DNA of 64,000 bases from Clonostachys chloroleuca (lineage: Eukaryota; Ascomycota; Sordariomycetes; Hypocreales; Bionectriaceae). The stretch covers positions 7,936,001-8,000,000 of the forward strand of contig JBANAY010000004.1 in assembly GCA_037952775.1 (NCBI GenBank), written 5' to 3'. The notes beneath the pieces are model-generated. The model made no database searches, was not told where the DNA came from, and saw only the letters and a program-made list of their open reading frames with translations. How positions within the stretch are numbered: position 1 is the stretch's first letter; each line of letters begins with the position of its first letter. Positions 10,553 to 23,100 of this stretch are shown here, one piece after another. Made by a program: the position numbers and the translations under genes.

Positions 10553-13047
10553 ACTTGTGGCAAGGGGCAGGGGATGGTTGGTTATCAGTTGGTAACAGAA
10601 ACAAGTGCAGTCGAAAGCGCCGGATTCAACGATGGGAGCCCGTTGACTGGGAAGAACCTATTTGGAATTTATTCTTATTTACTTTTAAGCACCCTGGGGA
10701 TCTATTTATGCTTCTCACAGAGAAGATAGCGCTCGTTATCTCGTCAACGAATCCGCGTCCCGCATACACGTTTGTGGGTTATGAGTGTCGACACAAGCTC
10801 AACACATTCGAGTACCATCATGTGAGCGGAGTCTACCCAGTAGCTGATCAAAATTACAATATGATAGTTAATATCTGAAAAAAGAAATCATCAAGTTCAA
10901 AAATCATCCGGTAGATAGTACCATGAATGCCAATAAATTCCCAAGCGGATCATCCCTGTTCCCCATTCGCCTACGCGAGGTCAATACGAATGAATTAGAG
11001 TTTGAGCCTAGTTCTAGCTGCCTAGCTGGCGTATAGCACCTGGTCCAATAATGCTTCTTGGCACGCAAAGCGTACCGCTTTCATAGTAGGTGTGGTCTCG
11101 AACCCGTAAGCTGTAGTTTCTCGGAATGGATCAAGAGACAAGAGAAAAGACGTGATAAGTAATTTGATAAGTCTTCTATTGGCCTGGCTTCTTCAACTTT
11201 GTGTCACTTCTCATCAACCATGGGCAGTGCACTGGACCCGGTCTGTGGCTCCTGATATTTGCTCAGTGAATCTCGCCGGATGCACGGTTGAGCATATTTT
11301 CAAAAGTTACCTATGGAGGCTGCTTGTGCTCTATTGTTTTGTGATCAAAAGGGTGGGATTTTGCATTCCCGCCCTACAAGCCATGAAACAGAGACACCGC
11401 CAAAAGAGGGTGTATGATCCAGTTCACCCCGTACCAACGCCCCAACCTACGAGTTGGTCAAGTGAGACATGGAAGCTTGGCGAGGCATGAGCTGGCTGCC
11501 TATTTCATCTGTGGTGATCCAATATATAAAAACTCAGTGATTGGCAATGTCTAACCCACAGCCCCTCTTTTTGGTCTCACATTGCTACACGCTTTCAACT
11601 GGATTGGCATTGTCCAGGAAACTGGCACCATTGCATCATATGTGGCATCCCGAAGTTCCCAAGATTATGACAGTGATCGCTAATATTCCTATGCTTGTTT
11701 AGGCCAAGGAGAAGGGTTGTCCTCAGCAAGGACACCTCGCTTGCTGACTACACCGAGACTCGAGGCTGGCTTCTATGAAAGCCACCGTCCGTAACTATTC
11801 ATAGGAAGCGGAATATTTTTACTCTCTGTGAATATGGAAAGATACTGAATCTGCCAACGAGGAACAGGGGCTGTGAAGACCAGGCTGAACGCTTTGTCTG
11901 CCTCTTCAACCCGGCGAACCAGTACAAAGCATCTCCGCCTGACCTCGCTTTTGTGCAACGGCGGTATTATCTGCACAAAGATTTGTGAAAATGCTCGAGA
12001 CCGGCCTCTCCGACGCTAAAATTTCATCGCAGCGATCATACGATACTCTCCGAGGTCGCCCTGTGTATTCAGATATGACTGAATTTTTACGTGTAAACAA
12101 TAGCACCGGCGACGCTTTGACGCACATGCATTCTTTCAATCTAAGACTTTCCCGGATCAACACATTACCATTTGGAAAAAAATTGAGACCCATCACAGAG
12201 GAGGTGAGACTCGACCTCACGAGGGGACACAGAAATCTTGACTGATCACCTACACTAGCGTCCAATGGTGAGCTGAGGTGGATATGTCTCACTCGCCATG
12301 TCCAAGTATGCCTATCCTCAGGCCAGTATGATGTAATATCCTGGCTATGTTTACTGCAAAATTACATCCAACCGTAAGATACATGCAAAGGCGTATCTCC
12401 CCCATTGTTACTGGGCAGACAAGAGTTTGTTATGTCTGAGATGACGTTTGCTAATAGTTACGTGTAATATTAGGAGCAAGATAAGTTGGTGGATGCTTAC
12501 TCAGGGGATCGGTAAGCAGAGGCCCTATTTCCCACAAAGCCTCCGCCTAGACGGTCACACTTGAAGGATGTTTCTAGAGCTTAGAGCATTGTAAGGGCAG
12601 TCTAGACGTTTACTTCCCTTTGTCAAAATGCTGAGATGCAAAATACGTGCAAACATTGCAGCCGTTGATTGTACTTTTGGCCATTCGGGCTTACTGCCGA
12701 CGCATAAGTGGGCAGTGGGCCACAAAAGAAGTTTAGCAGGGGGCCAAAGTAGCCTTGCCTTGCAACCTTCAAGTATTGAGCTGAGTCTTGTAGATAGAGA
12801 AACGATTATCTTCGATTACGGCATTTGCTGCTTCACTTCTACTCTATCCCAACATTGTGTTCAACAGTTCATGGCGATGACTCATTGCTTGGGACATAAC
12901 ATTCGGCTAACTACCCGCAGGGGTTCGTAAGCTTCGGGTTATATCCGCGGGGGATAAAGGGGGTAAATCCCTCCCAAGGCCCTGGAAATCCATAAACACA
13001 TCAACGAACGAACACCTTCTAATTCACAACTCACCATCGAATAAACC
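10553..13047. other. 2.5-kb divergent intergenic region
   Basis: This separates the amidase gene (-) from the beta-lactamase-like gene (+) and must contain both promoters. Several short open frames lie on both strands (for example around 11152-11490 and 11906-12292), but none shows a domain or clean splice path. I see no convincing TATA box within 100 bases of the ATG at 13048. Confidence 0.5.
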
Positions 13048-14304
13048 ATGCCACCAACTGAGAAGAGTGATGATGCCAATGCATCCTTGACCCCGCTTCA
13101 AAATGAGGATTCTTCCAACCCTAGCTCCAAGATTGGAACCTTTCAGTTGTCATCTCTTATCCCCGACGATCCAGCCTTTACGCCACTACTCTATAGATTA
13201 CGCGAGGAGACCTTCCAAAACAGAACTGTGCAGGTCCGGCACGGGTCATATCTCAGGCGGTTCACAAAAGATCCAGCCCGCAACCTAGTAAAGGCAATAA
13301 GCGAGGCCGGAATCAATTTGGATGACTTCATGAGCGAGTATGGATTGACAGGATGCATCGTCGTCCAAGAAGGGGCCATACGACTGGAGGAGTATCGACA
13401 CGGTAACACCCCCGCATCTCGCAACGACATCCAGTCCATCACCAAGTCATTCGTGTCAACCTTGATGGCCATCGCGCAGCAAGAAGGCAAACTTTCGGTC
13501 AACGATCCCGTGTCCCGTTATGTGGAGGAGCTGAAAGACACAGCATGGGCCGACGTCACCCTTCGCGCTCTGGCCAGCATGTCTTCAGGCGTCGTTGAGC
13601 AATCGGACGACCCTCGGCCTGCCGACATCCCAAATCCATATTGGGCGACCCACCTCTATCCATCGCAGGATCCCAACGCCGTCCTTGAGTGGTTCAAGAC
13701 TTTTAGAAAGGTGGCTGAGCCGTGGGAGGAATTTCATTACTACAACCCGAACTACTATGCACTATCAACGGCGATTTCTCGAGCTGTTGGGGAGCCCCTA
13801 GAGGATTACCTGTCTCGGAAAATCTGGGATCCCGCGGGTATGCAATATGACGGATACCTCAGAACCACTGCGGCTGGCAGAGCAGATGGACACGGTGGTT
13901 TGTCCATTACGTTGTCCGATATGGCTAGGTTTGGATCGTTCGTCTTAGAAGACTTCAAGACCGAAGGAGCCGGTCCCAGTGTACCTAAAAGATGGTTCAA
14001 AGAGATCTCTGAAGGTCGGACTAGCACTGGACCAAGGGCTCCTGGTGTGAACGGCATGGTATCGGATTTTGGGTACGAAACCGGCTGGTGGGTGCCGGCC
14101 AGAGAAGGTGACTTGGCTCAACTCGCAGAGCTAAAAGCGTTTGGCGGCACCGGAATGTATGGCCAATCCCTCATCATCATTCCTAAGCTGCAGACTGTGG
14201 TCGCGATTCAGTCAGGCTACCACGATGCTTCTTCCAGTGACGTTTATAGCCACAATGCAAGGTTCACTGCGACAATTGCCAGCATCATAGCACAGGGAAA
14301 ATAA
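13048..14304 (+). CDS. Beta-lactamase-related serine hydrolase (class C / esterase-like)
   Basis: An intronless frame of 418 residues belongs to the beta-lactamase/PBP-like serine hydrolases (PF00144), which include fungal esterases, D-aminopeptidases and the bacterial 6-aminohexanoate-dimer hydrolase NylB. The catalytic SxxK is Ser130-Ile-Thr-Lys133. The YYNPN at about 231-235 supplies the Tyr-x-Asn motif, and GGTGMYGQ near residue 369 takes the place of the KTG box. LTLRALASMSSG-like and DMARFG segments are typical. There is no signal peptide, so the protein is probably cytosolic. Fungal members usually hydrolyse esters, amides or lactams of small molecules rather than antibiotics. Its position between an amidase and a PxpA-type protein suggests a role in amide or lactam breakdown, which is inference. 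The start has an A at -3 (ACCATGCC). Confidence 0.85.
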   Translation: MPPTEKSDDANASLTPLQNEDSSNPSSKIGTFQLSSLIPDDPAFTPLLYRLREETFQNRTVQVRHGSYLRRFTKDPARNLVKAISEAGINLDDFMSEYGLTGCIVVQEGAIRLEEYRHGNTPASRNDIQSITKSFVSTLMAIAQQEGKLSVNDPVSRYVEELKDTAWADVTLRALASMSSGVVEQSDDPRPADIPNPYWATHLYPSQDPNAVLEWFKTFRKVAEPWEEFHYYNPNYYALSTAISRAVGEPLEDYLSRKIWDPAGMQYDGYLRTTAAGRADGHGGLSITLSDMARFGSFVLEDFKTEGAGPSVPKRWFKEISEGRTSTGPRAPGVNGMVSDFGYETGWWVPAREGDLAQLAELKAFGGTGMYGQSLIIIPKLQTVVAIQSGYHDASSSDVYSHNARFTATIASIIAQGK

Positions 14305-15784
14305 AAAACGAAAGTGCAGTCAATTAAAGAATTTTTGAGTCGAATACGTTCCCACCCAACAGTACGAGCTATTTAGTGGAGAGGACCAGTCATGCATGTA
14401 CGGATGCGTATGAGATGGATAAACATTTGGCATACGCGGAGAAGATAGCTCCAAAATCATCGCAGGTCTTATCACAGGTGATTTCGCCGTGAAGGACAGG
14501 AGATTGACCCACAGTTCAAATGGGCCAACACGATGAGGGCATCACCGCGAAGATGGTGGGGGATTGTAGATACAGTGCTATCCATGCTCACCTTGCTACT
14601 CATGCTATTTATCAGGCGAGACTAGGAGAGGAAGTGTCTAAATGATGTACTGAATAATGGGGAAGATCAGGCTTAATCTTAATTGTCTGTGTAATGGCCC
14701 TGGGTGGACAAGGCTGAGCATCAGCAGTGTATGTATACAGTCTGAGGTCAAGCAGCGATCAATGCTAACATTCTGATCAACTCTATACTCTAAAGACTGA
14801 GAGAATAATACAAGGTGCCATATGTATTTAAATATCTCATAATTGGATTAGGGCCTGGGAGGAAGACACATATGCCGAAAGTGCTGCCTCATACAATGAA
14901 GTGTCCATCAGTCTGGGAATCAAAGCCAAGAGATTTGCGCTACAATATTCTTAATAATTAATACCTTGTGCTTTAGTTTGTAGCAAATTCCCATAAATAA
15001 TAAGGGTTGGAATGATAAAGAGCCAAAGCCAAAATACAATCAACCGTCAAGGTTGAATGAAGAAATACAGGGTAGGTTGAAACTAAGGTTCAATCTCGAG
15101 AGCAAGTTAAACAAGGCACCATTAGCCTAAATCAGCCCGCGGTTTACTATGATGAAGTCATAAAGGAACTGGGCGATATACTATTTATAAATAAGGATTA
15201 AAAAGTTACCATTATTGCGATGGTCCAGCTAAAGTTAAGCAGCTGTGAGAGTCAGCACATGTGTTGACGAGTGAGTATTCGGTGGTTAGTTCACTTGGAA
15301 ATCTAGCTCACCACTGTGGGCGTGCGTTCCCGTTCTTCGCCCAGTTTCCTTAGAATCCCTCCTATTCAACTTTGATATCATTTCTTGAACTGCTTCTCGC
15401 AAAGGTAAGATTGAGGCGAGTCAGTAGGAACGTTCGCCAAGCACATGTTGATATGTTACCCCGCACATTTCCCGTTACAGTAATTTCCCTTTTCTACCCC
15501 ATTTCTCAATTTCCTCCCGAGCCTGATGATCATGTACGTATCAAGTCGCTACACCGGCTGGCGACCGGCAGCAATACCGGGATTGGCCTTCGAGATAAGA
15601 AACCAATTAAATTAATAATTTTGGTTGTGTTGCAATGAGGGGCCGAGTTATGTTTGATGTACTCGAGGCCGAGGGAGACGCCTACAATGCTGAATCTCAT
15701 GTTTTCGTCGTGCGTCTTTAATCCACGCTTTCGCGCTTTCGAGGTTCTCGACGTGGTATTACGCTCTTTTCATCTCAACGTACG
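14305..15784. other. Intergenic region, AT-rich in the middle
   Basis: No gene is visible. Roughly 14640-15230 is noticeably AT-rich with many TAAT/TTAA steps, as in decayed or RIP-affected fungal DNA, but I recognise no element in it. The last 200 bases lead into the PxpA-type gene. Confidence 0.45.
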
Positions 15785-16617
15785 ATGGCGCCTGGCCTTG
15801 CTCGCAAGTATGAGATTAATGCCGACATGGGCGAAGGCTTCGGCCGATGGAAAATGGTAGGTCTTGCAACATTTTTCACCCAACTTGTTCATTGATCGCT
15901 CACGCCCACGTCCAGGGACCTGATGAAGAGCTGATGCCGTTGATCGATGCTGCAAACATCGCTTGCGGTTTTCACGCTGGTGATCCTTCCATCATGCTTA
16001 AAACAATTCGCCTGTGTAAGAAGCATGGCGTTAGGGCGGGTGCTCACCCCGGCCTGCAGGATCTTTTTGGCTTTGGCCGGAGAAAAATCGAGGTTGACAC
16101 AGGAGACATGTATGCCATGATTCTCTACCAAGTCGGTGCGCTGAAAGCCATGTTGGATGCCGAGGGTGTCCAACTATCGCACATTAAGCCGCACGGCGAG
16201 CTGTTCTTCTATATGCAACGGGACAAGGCGATTATGAAAGCTGTCCTTGACGCGTGTGCCACGTTCAAAGTTCCCGTTTATGCGTGCCAAAACCCGGAGC
16301 AAGAGGCCATGTGCGAGGAGATGGGCATTCCATTCCAAGGCGAAGTATATGTCGATGTCGACTACTCTCCGGAAGGGAAGCTTGTTCCCGTGTCACAGTC
16401 TCAACAAGTCAACCCAGAGTTGTGCCGTACACGTGCTGTCGGCGCGACAATGACTGACAGTGGACGTGACATCAATGGGTCCGACTTCAGCTTTGGATTC
16501 AAGGGCAAACCATTTAGCATATGCCTTCACTCGGATGTTCCCACTGTGCTTGACAACGCCACGGCAGTACGAAAGGTAGTCGATGAGGCGAACCGGGCTA
16601 AATTTCCTTCAGAATAA
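15785..16617 (+). CDS. LamB/YcsF family protein (5-oxoprolinase subunit A-like, PxpA)
   Basis: Two exons (15785-15856 and 15916-16617, intron 15857-15915 with GTAGGT donor) encode 257 residues, close to the roughly 245-255 of bacterial PxpA. Family signatures are present in order: INADMGEGFG at the N-terminus (completed by exon 1), ANIACGFHAGDP, GAHPGLQD and HIKPHGELF. In bacteria PxpA works with PxpB and PxpC in ATP-dependent opening of 5-oxoproline to glutamate. The fold is a (beta/alpha) barrel of the NodB-related type. The gene is on the same strand as, and 3.5 kb upstream of, a protein containing fused KipA and KipI domains, with a transporter between them, so a shared pathway is likely. 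The substrate here (5-oxoproline, another lactam, or a urea-like compound) is not shown by sequence. The first exon is short, and I place the start at 15785 because it gives the conserved N-terminus. Confidence 0.88.
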
Positions 16618-17340
16618 ACCAATTGGGCAAACGGGATAGCAAAAGAGGTTCCGGGGGCTCTCATGGCACAAAACATGGTGGAATGCATAAGAAATAATAT
16701 GTTCTCTACATTCGGTAGTTTGATCGGCTTTATTAAATTTCAACCACCAGTGACTAAAGAAGTCGATCAATTACAATATACAACCAAAAATGTCACTTAA
16801 AATTCAATTGGGCTTCAGCTGTCTGAGTTCTGTAATAGTACCGACCCTAACGCCGGTTTGGATGCCCAGGAAAGATCTCTACAGTGGAACCGGTAACTCG
16901 AATGTCATGATATTGCAAACGAATCCGACACTATTGAAGTCAAGTGAAGCGATATGCATTCCCTGTAACCCCTCGGCAAGGGGATTGCGGTCGAGAACCG
17001 GCATCTGCCTGATGTTATCAATGTGGGGTGGATATGGCGCTTTACTGTATCAAACAAGCCTGGCACCCAAGAGATAACGATCCTTGGAGGCTGAGCGTGA
17101 CACTGGGGTAAAAATGGCTTGTTATCATCCTCGCGTGTGGCAAGCTTCCTCACAGGGGATCCTGGCAGCAAGTACAAAAGTAAACACGCTCCCTTAACAG
17201 TGCCCTGATGTAGCACATTGAGTCATTGTCTTGCACTTTTTGGTCCTCAGGACCCTGCCAATTCAACCTTGTTCAATTCTAATTGAAATCATAATTTCTT
17301 ACATCGCGGCCTACAAAGCCCAAACCTTAACCTCCTCGAA
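16618..17340. other. Intergenic region before the MFS gene
   Basis: This 720-base gap holds the 3' end of the PxpA-type gene and the promoter of the MFS transporter. I see no further gene or repeat. Confidence 0.5.
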
Positions 17341-19059
17341 ATGGCGACTCAAGTGCCCGTTCCCGGGACTGTCCAGTTGGTCGACGTTGAGGGCATCTTC
17401 AATGTCGAACATGGCAAACAATCTCGGGACATTGTGCTCGTTCCGCAGCCTACCAACGACCCCGATGATCCTCTGCGCTGGACGGTCCCGCGCAAGACAA
17501 GAAACATCATTGTGGCTATGATATGGTGTTTCTTTGTCGCCGCCATGATCTCTGGCTTGTCCCCCGCCTACCTTTTGATCGAGAAGGACACGGGAATCTC
17601 TGTTGCCGACCTGAGCACTGGAAACGGTATCCTCTTCCTCTTGCTCGGTTGGGGCACTATGATATCGCAAACCCTCGCCCTCCACTACGGCCGACGTCTT
17701 ACACTCATGATCTCCATCGTCACATCAACCGCCGTGACCGTTTGGACTGCGTATGTCAAGTCGAGAGGCGAATTCTTCGCCAACCGTGTTATCCTCGGCA
17801 TCGTTGCCTCTCCACAAGAAACGCTAATTGAAGTCATCATTGGGGATGTTTTCTTCGCTCACGATCGTGGCTTTTATATGGGTGCATACAGCTGGACGCT
17901 TTGGTGTGGTGCATTCTTGGCACCTGTGGCATCTGGCTATGTTGCACAAGAACTTGGATGGCGATGGATTCAGTACATACTGGCATTCATCGGTGCTGGC
18001 GTTACAGTCATGACTTTCTTCCTTTTCGAGGAGACTATGTTCTATCGTGACCATAGCATTGAAGGGCTTCCCGATCCTACTACTGTGAACTCGGTCAACG
18101 TCAAGGATACCTCAGGAGCGACGGAAAGAGATTCCACAGTTGTTTCCGAAAAGACAAATGGCGAGACGACCACGGACAAAGGTCAAGGCTCTATTTCACA
18201 GTCTATCGATCCCCCGGCCACGGAAAGCACCAAGACCTATCTCGAAAAGCTCAAGCTATGGGGCTATCACGACCCACGACAGCCGAGTGCCTTCAAAGTC
18301 TTCTTCTTGCCGATTCGCCTCCTATTCATGTTTCCAGGTATGGGCTTCGGCGGCTTGCTTGTCGGTGGCATTCTAGCCTGGTACAATGTTGTCGGTGGTT
18401 CGTTGGCCTTGATCCTTGGCAACCCGCCGTACAACTTTAGTGCCAACAACATCGGCTTGACTTACCTCGCCTCCGTCGTCGGGGTCACTATTGGGTGCTT
18501 CCTTTCCGGTTGGGCGTCGGACTCCCTTGCGCTTCGTATCGCCCGCAGAAACAACGGAGTCATGGAGCCTGAGCAGCGCCTATGGACATGTCTCGTGGCT
18601 CTGGTTATGCACCCGGCTGGTTGTCTTCTGTATGGAGTGGGAGCATCGTATCACATCCATTGGTTTGGGGTGGTGTTTGGCCTTGGTCTCATTTCCATCA
18701 CTCTTCCCATGGGCTCCAACCTCGCATTCACATATATTCTTGACAGCTATAAGGAAGTTGCGGGAGAGGGTCTGGTTTCAGCCATTCTAATTCGCAACAT
18801 GATGGGTAAGTTTCTTCAAGCTATAACTTCCAGGGCCACAGTTAACTAACTCATTCGGCCAGGTTTTGCTTTTGGGTATGCCGTCGTGCCAATGATTGAA
18901 AGTCTTAGCCTTCGATATGCATTTGTCTTGATCGCCATTCTGGGTTTGGCGGTTTGGTGCACTGCTATTGTGATGATATATGTCGGCAAACCCCTGAGGC
19001 GCTCCACCGCAGCTTCATATTGGAGACTCGTTGAAAAGTATGGCGCAACTGCCCATTGA
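17341..19059 (+). CDS. MFS transporter (fungal DHA1-type)
   Basis: Exons 17341-18805 and 18863-19059 (intron with GTAAGT donor and CTAAC branch site) give about 553 residues. The N-terminus carries the DPDDPLRW motif typical of fungal DHA1 major facilitator proteins. About 12 hydrophobic segments follow. HYGRRLTLMIS matches the loop 2-3 signature, and a long hydrophilic central loop (roughly residues 245-305) separates the two halves. The second exon supplies the last two helices and the C-terminal tail. The protein should sit in the plasma membrane as a proton-coupled importer or exporter. Its position between PxpA and the carboxylase suggests uptake of the cluster's substrate, which is inference. 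Many relatives have assigned drug or polyamine efflux roles, so direction of transport is open. Confidence 0.85.
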
Positions 19060-20147
19060 TATTCAACACTAATATTCAATTGACTGTTAAAGGAGATAAG
19101 ATGGAGGGGGTTGTCGAGGCTTGATATCTAATAGCTTGCTAATATGGCTACGTCATGATGCTGAATGATATCAGATTAGCCATAGACAGAAGTAGCAGTT
19201 GCGTAAGATGACTCTATATTTAATTTATTCAAACACCTTATTTAAATACCCGGGTAAAGTCTTTCCATCATGGCAGGGCTTAGAGCTTCCAGCAAGAGAT
19301 ATGTCCGAATCCTGCCAATTAATTGATCATACGTTTAGCTTCAGTGCATCCCGCCTCTTGAGTTATACTTTCTGGCGGTATTGTGGATGAATATGACGGC
19401 ATGTATTTACTTCAGAGAAACATCAAGTCGAATCTTGTTTTGCTGCCAACACAGGTAAGTTCAACGACGGGATACACTGGAGCAGTGGAATTACTATTGA
19501 GCACCCCAGACCAAAGAATTCTCCAAGTGAAGTAAAAATCGTGCTGCCGAATTGAATATGAACGTCGGTCCAAGAGTTCACAGTGTTGTGAGATTTGTTT
19601 TACTCTATTCACAAGAAACGACCTCATTCCCCTGTATCTTCACCTTCAACTCTCTAGGCCTGACTAGTAGAATTAACGTGATTTGGCCCGTATGCCCACG
19701 CTTGTTCCAATGACTATCTTCTCCGTTTAGTCTCATTGAATGAACATTTAAATGTGGAAAGACGTATCTCGAACTCTTGTTTTGAATTCCGACTCACTGT
19801 GTGGAAAGTGCCGTTGCAAGCTTGTGGCTCTGATTTTCTACCCCAAGGAATTACGGAATCAAGAATAGTGTCCTCCCCTCTATGATGCACTTCCTCTTGT
19901 GGCTGCCTCTTCTGGGGTAATTAACCCCGGGACCAGCCACCGGCTTCCCCAGTTTTGATAACGCATGTACGACAAACATGGCACCCCAGAGCAACTGAAC
20001 CTGGACCCATGTATCCCCGGTGGGCAGACCGGGTGCATTCCAGCGCCCCTGTGTCTTGCATATTTCATTCACGGTCCGTCTCGTCGCCTCATGTTGCTGT
20101 CTCGCTCTCCTTTGCCAATATCAAACAACCCATCAGCTCCAAGCCTC
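19060..20147. other. Intergenic region before the carboxylase gene
   Basis: This 1.1-kb region holds the promoter of the carboxylase gene. An in-frame ATG at 20091 would add 19 residues to that protein. I see no other gene. Confidence 0.5.
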
Positions 20148-23100
20148 ATGACGGTGACCGATTCAACCTCGCTGCGATATATTCGCAAAGTCCTCGTGGC
20201 TAATCGAGGCGAGATTGCCGTCCGTTGTATCAAGGCTTGCAGTGAGCTCGGAGTCCACAGTATCGCCATCATCACAAATGCCGACGCAACCTCTCTCCAC
20301 GCCACGTTAGCTGACGAGGCGGTCCTGCTGCCGGGCGATGACAGTACCGCTTATACAGACGGGTGAGTGGTGTCTCATTACTTACTGCTGCACTTTTTTG
20401 GCTTTTGCTGATCGTACGTTTCATCCCAACAGAGATGCTATCTTGGACGTTTGCAAACGCACAGGAGCTGATGCCATTATCCCCGGATACGGCTTCTTGA
20501 GCGAGAATGTCCAGTTCGCAGAGGCAGCCGCATCAGACGGCATCACATTTGTCGGGCCTTCCCCAGCATCCATAAAGGCCATGGGTCTCAAGCACGAGGC
20601 GAGAGCCATTGCTGAGGCCGCAAATGTACCCGTGATACCTGGTACCCAGCTTTTGGAGTCCGCCGCAGCTGCGACAGAAGCTGCCGGAAATTTAGGGTTT
20701 CCTGTGATGCTCAAAGCCACGGGCGGAGGCGGTGGAATGGGACTGCAGATATGCGAGAACAAGGAGCAAGTTGACAAGGCATTCTCCATGATCGAGAGCC
20801 GCGCTGGTGCACTCTTCAAGAACAGTGGGGTGTTCTTGGAAAAGTATTACCCACGCTCTCGCCATATCGAAGTTCAAGTCGCGGGCAATGGAGATATTGT
20901 CGTGGCCTTCGGAGAGCGCGAGTGTTCGTTACAGCGGCGACATCAAAAAGTCATCGAGGAGTGTCCCAGTCCGTTTGTGGAGGCGCATCCGGGCCTGCGC
21001 GAGAGGATGCTTGACGCAGCAATCACCTATGCATCGCAGTTGAAATATAAGAGCGTGGGCACCGTCGAGTTTCTAGTTGACGATGAGACTGCCGACTTCT
21101 TCTTCCTGGAGATGAACACGCGCTTACAGGTTGAGCACGGCATCACTGAGATGTGCTACGATATTGACTTAGTACACTTGATGCTGAAGCAAGCCGACTA
21201 TGAGCATGGAGGCCAGTTGGGAATTCCTTCAGACGTCTTGCGAGGTCTTGGAAGACCCAATCCACATGGATCAGCTATCGAGGCCCGAATGTATGCCGAG
21301 GTCCCGCTTAGAGACTTTGCACCGAGCCCTGGAATCTGCCAGTTCTTGAAGTGGGCAGAGGGCGATGGGGTGCGAGTCGACACTTGGGTCCGCAATGGCC
21401 AGCGAATCACACCTTTATACGACCCCTTAATTGGCAAGTTGATCGTTCACAGCCCTGATGGTAGGCCAGCTGCCCAGGTGAAGATGCTTGCGGCCTTGGC
21501 AGAGACCGCCATTCAGGGAACACAGTCCAACCTGGAATACTTGTCCAAGATCATCGAGTCGGACATCTTTGTGAGCGGTAACACGCTGACCAATTCTCTG
21601 GCAACATTCAAATTCGAGAGCTGCTCTCTGCAAGTCCTCGATCCGGGTGTGTATACAACAATCCAAGACTTTCCAGGCCGCATCACCGTGGGTCATGGAA
21701 TCCCCCTGGTGGTCCGATGGACGACCTCAGTGCTCGTGTTGCCAACATTCTAGTTGGGAACGATCCCGGAGTAGAAGTTTTGGAAGTCACCTTGGTGGGA
21801 CCGGAGCTCCTATTCCACGAGGCAGCCGTTGTGTCCGTCTGTGGTGCTCAGCTTCCTCTTACTCTCGGTGGCGAATCTTGTCCCATGTGGTCCAGGATCA
21901 TCGTCCCGAAGGGACAGACCCTCAAACTTGGCAAAATTACCGGCAATGGTATCCGAACGTACCTAGCTGTTAAGGGTGGCTTCCCTCAAATTCCTGAGTT
22001 CCTTGGGTCCAAGTCGACTGCCCCCGAGCTTGGGTTTGGAGGTATCCAGGGACGAAAACTTCAAATCAATGATATATTATCTCTTTCACCGCACTCTGCA
22101 ACCTGGACAGCCGAAGCAAACCCAACCTCACTACCATCGGATGCCATACCAGCTTTTGGCTACACTACCTTGTACTGTATGGATGGACCGTACGGCTCTA
22201 ATGACATCCTCACCCTCGAAGGGCGAGATACTCTGTACATGACGGATTGGGTCGTCAGCCACAACAGCAGTCGAAGCGGCGTCCGATTAGATGGGCCACA
22301 GCTGGAATGGGCGCGGACGTCGGGCGGTGGCGGCGGATCGCACCCATCCAATGTCTTCGACTACGGCTATCCAAATGGCGGTGTCAACTTCACTGGTGAA
22401 TCACCCATCATCTTTGCGCATGACCGTCCAGACCTTGGTGGGTTCGTCTGTCCGATAACTATCTGCTCCGGGGAGATGTGGAAGGTTGGTCAGCTGAAGC
22501 CGGGCAACACGGTACGGTTCCAGTGCGTGACTTATGATGACGCCCTTGAGATTGTCAAGAGGAAAGACTCGTATCTTGACGCACTAAGAAATCTACTCGG
22601 AGGGAACTCCTCTCCTGTTCCGTCCCCTATCATCTCCCTTGACCACCGCTCGCTATCCTCTATTCTACATCAGACCACGCAACGAGGAAATCACCCAAAG
22701 GTCACGTACCGCCAAGGAGGCGATACCAGTATCATCGTCGAGTACGGCGAACAAGTCTCGGATTTGCGAAACACAGTGTGCGTCCAACTCTTAGGGAAGC
22801 AGTTGTCGACAGCAAACCTTCCCAGCGTCCGTGGTGATGCTAACTTCTCGTCCCTGACCGTGCGCTTCGATCCACTCCAGATCAACCAGGGAAGGCTGCT
22901 ACAGCTTCTCATCGAGTTTGATGGGACCGTTGGCGACATCACCGGGATCAAAATACCTGCTCGGCAAGTACGGTTGCCTGTCTGCCTCGACCATTCATCA
23001 CTTCAGGAGTCCGCTCAGCGATACATGGAGAGCATCAGACCCACAGCAGCCTACATGCCAGACAACGTCGAGTACCTCCAGAAAAACAACGCCCTCGAGT

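Noticed and set aside
11041..11160. GGGTTCGAGACC on the minus strand resembles a tRNA B-box.
   Set aside because: The flanking bases do not form a T-stem, and no A-box or acceptor stem can be found at the right spacing.
11152..11490. A 112-residue plus-strand frame with a hydrophobic start.
   Set aside because: It looks like a signal peptide at first, but the remainder has no motif, and the start context and surroundings do not support a gene.
11906..12292. Overlapping open frames on both strands near 12 kb.
   Set aside because: No motif, no splice partners, and mutual overlap without codon-like composition in either; treated as chance frames.
10570..20020. Repeated GGGGAT/ATCCCC hexamers in the promoters of cluster genes as a possible binding site for the C2H2 regulator.
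   Set aside because: A few hits in several kilobases of promoter are expected by chance, and the PxpA-type promoter lacks one.
21645..21675. A very short GT...AG segment before the carboxylase frame break as an intron.
   Set aside because: It would be under 30 bases and would remove the conserved [11 protein letters not shown]; a missing base explains the break better.
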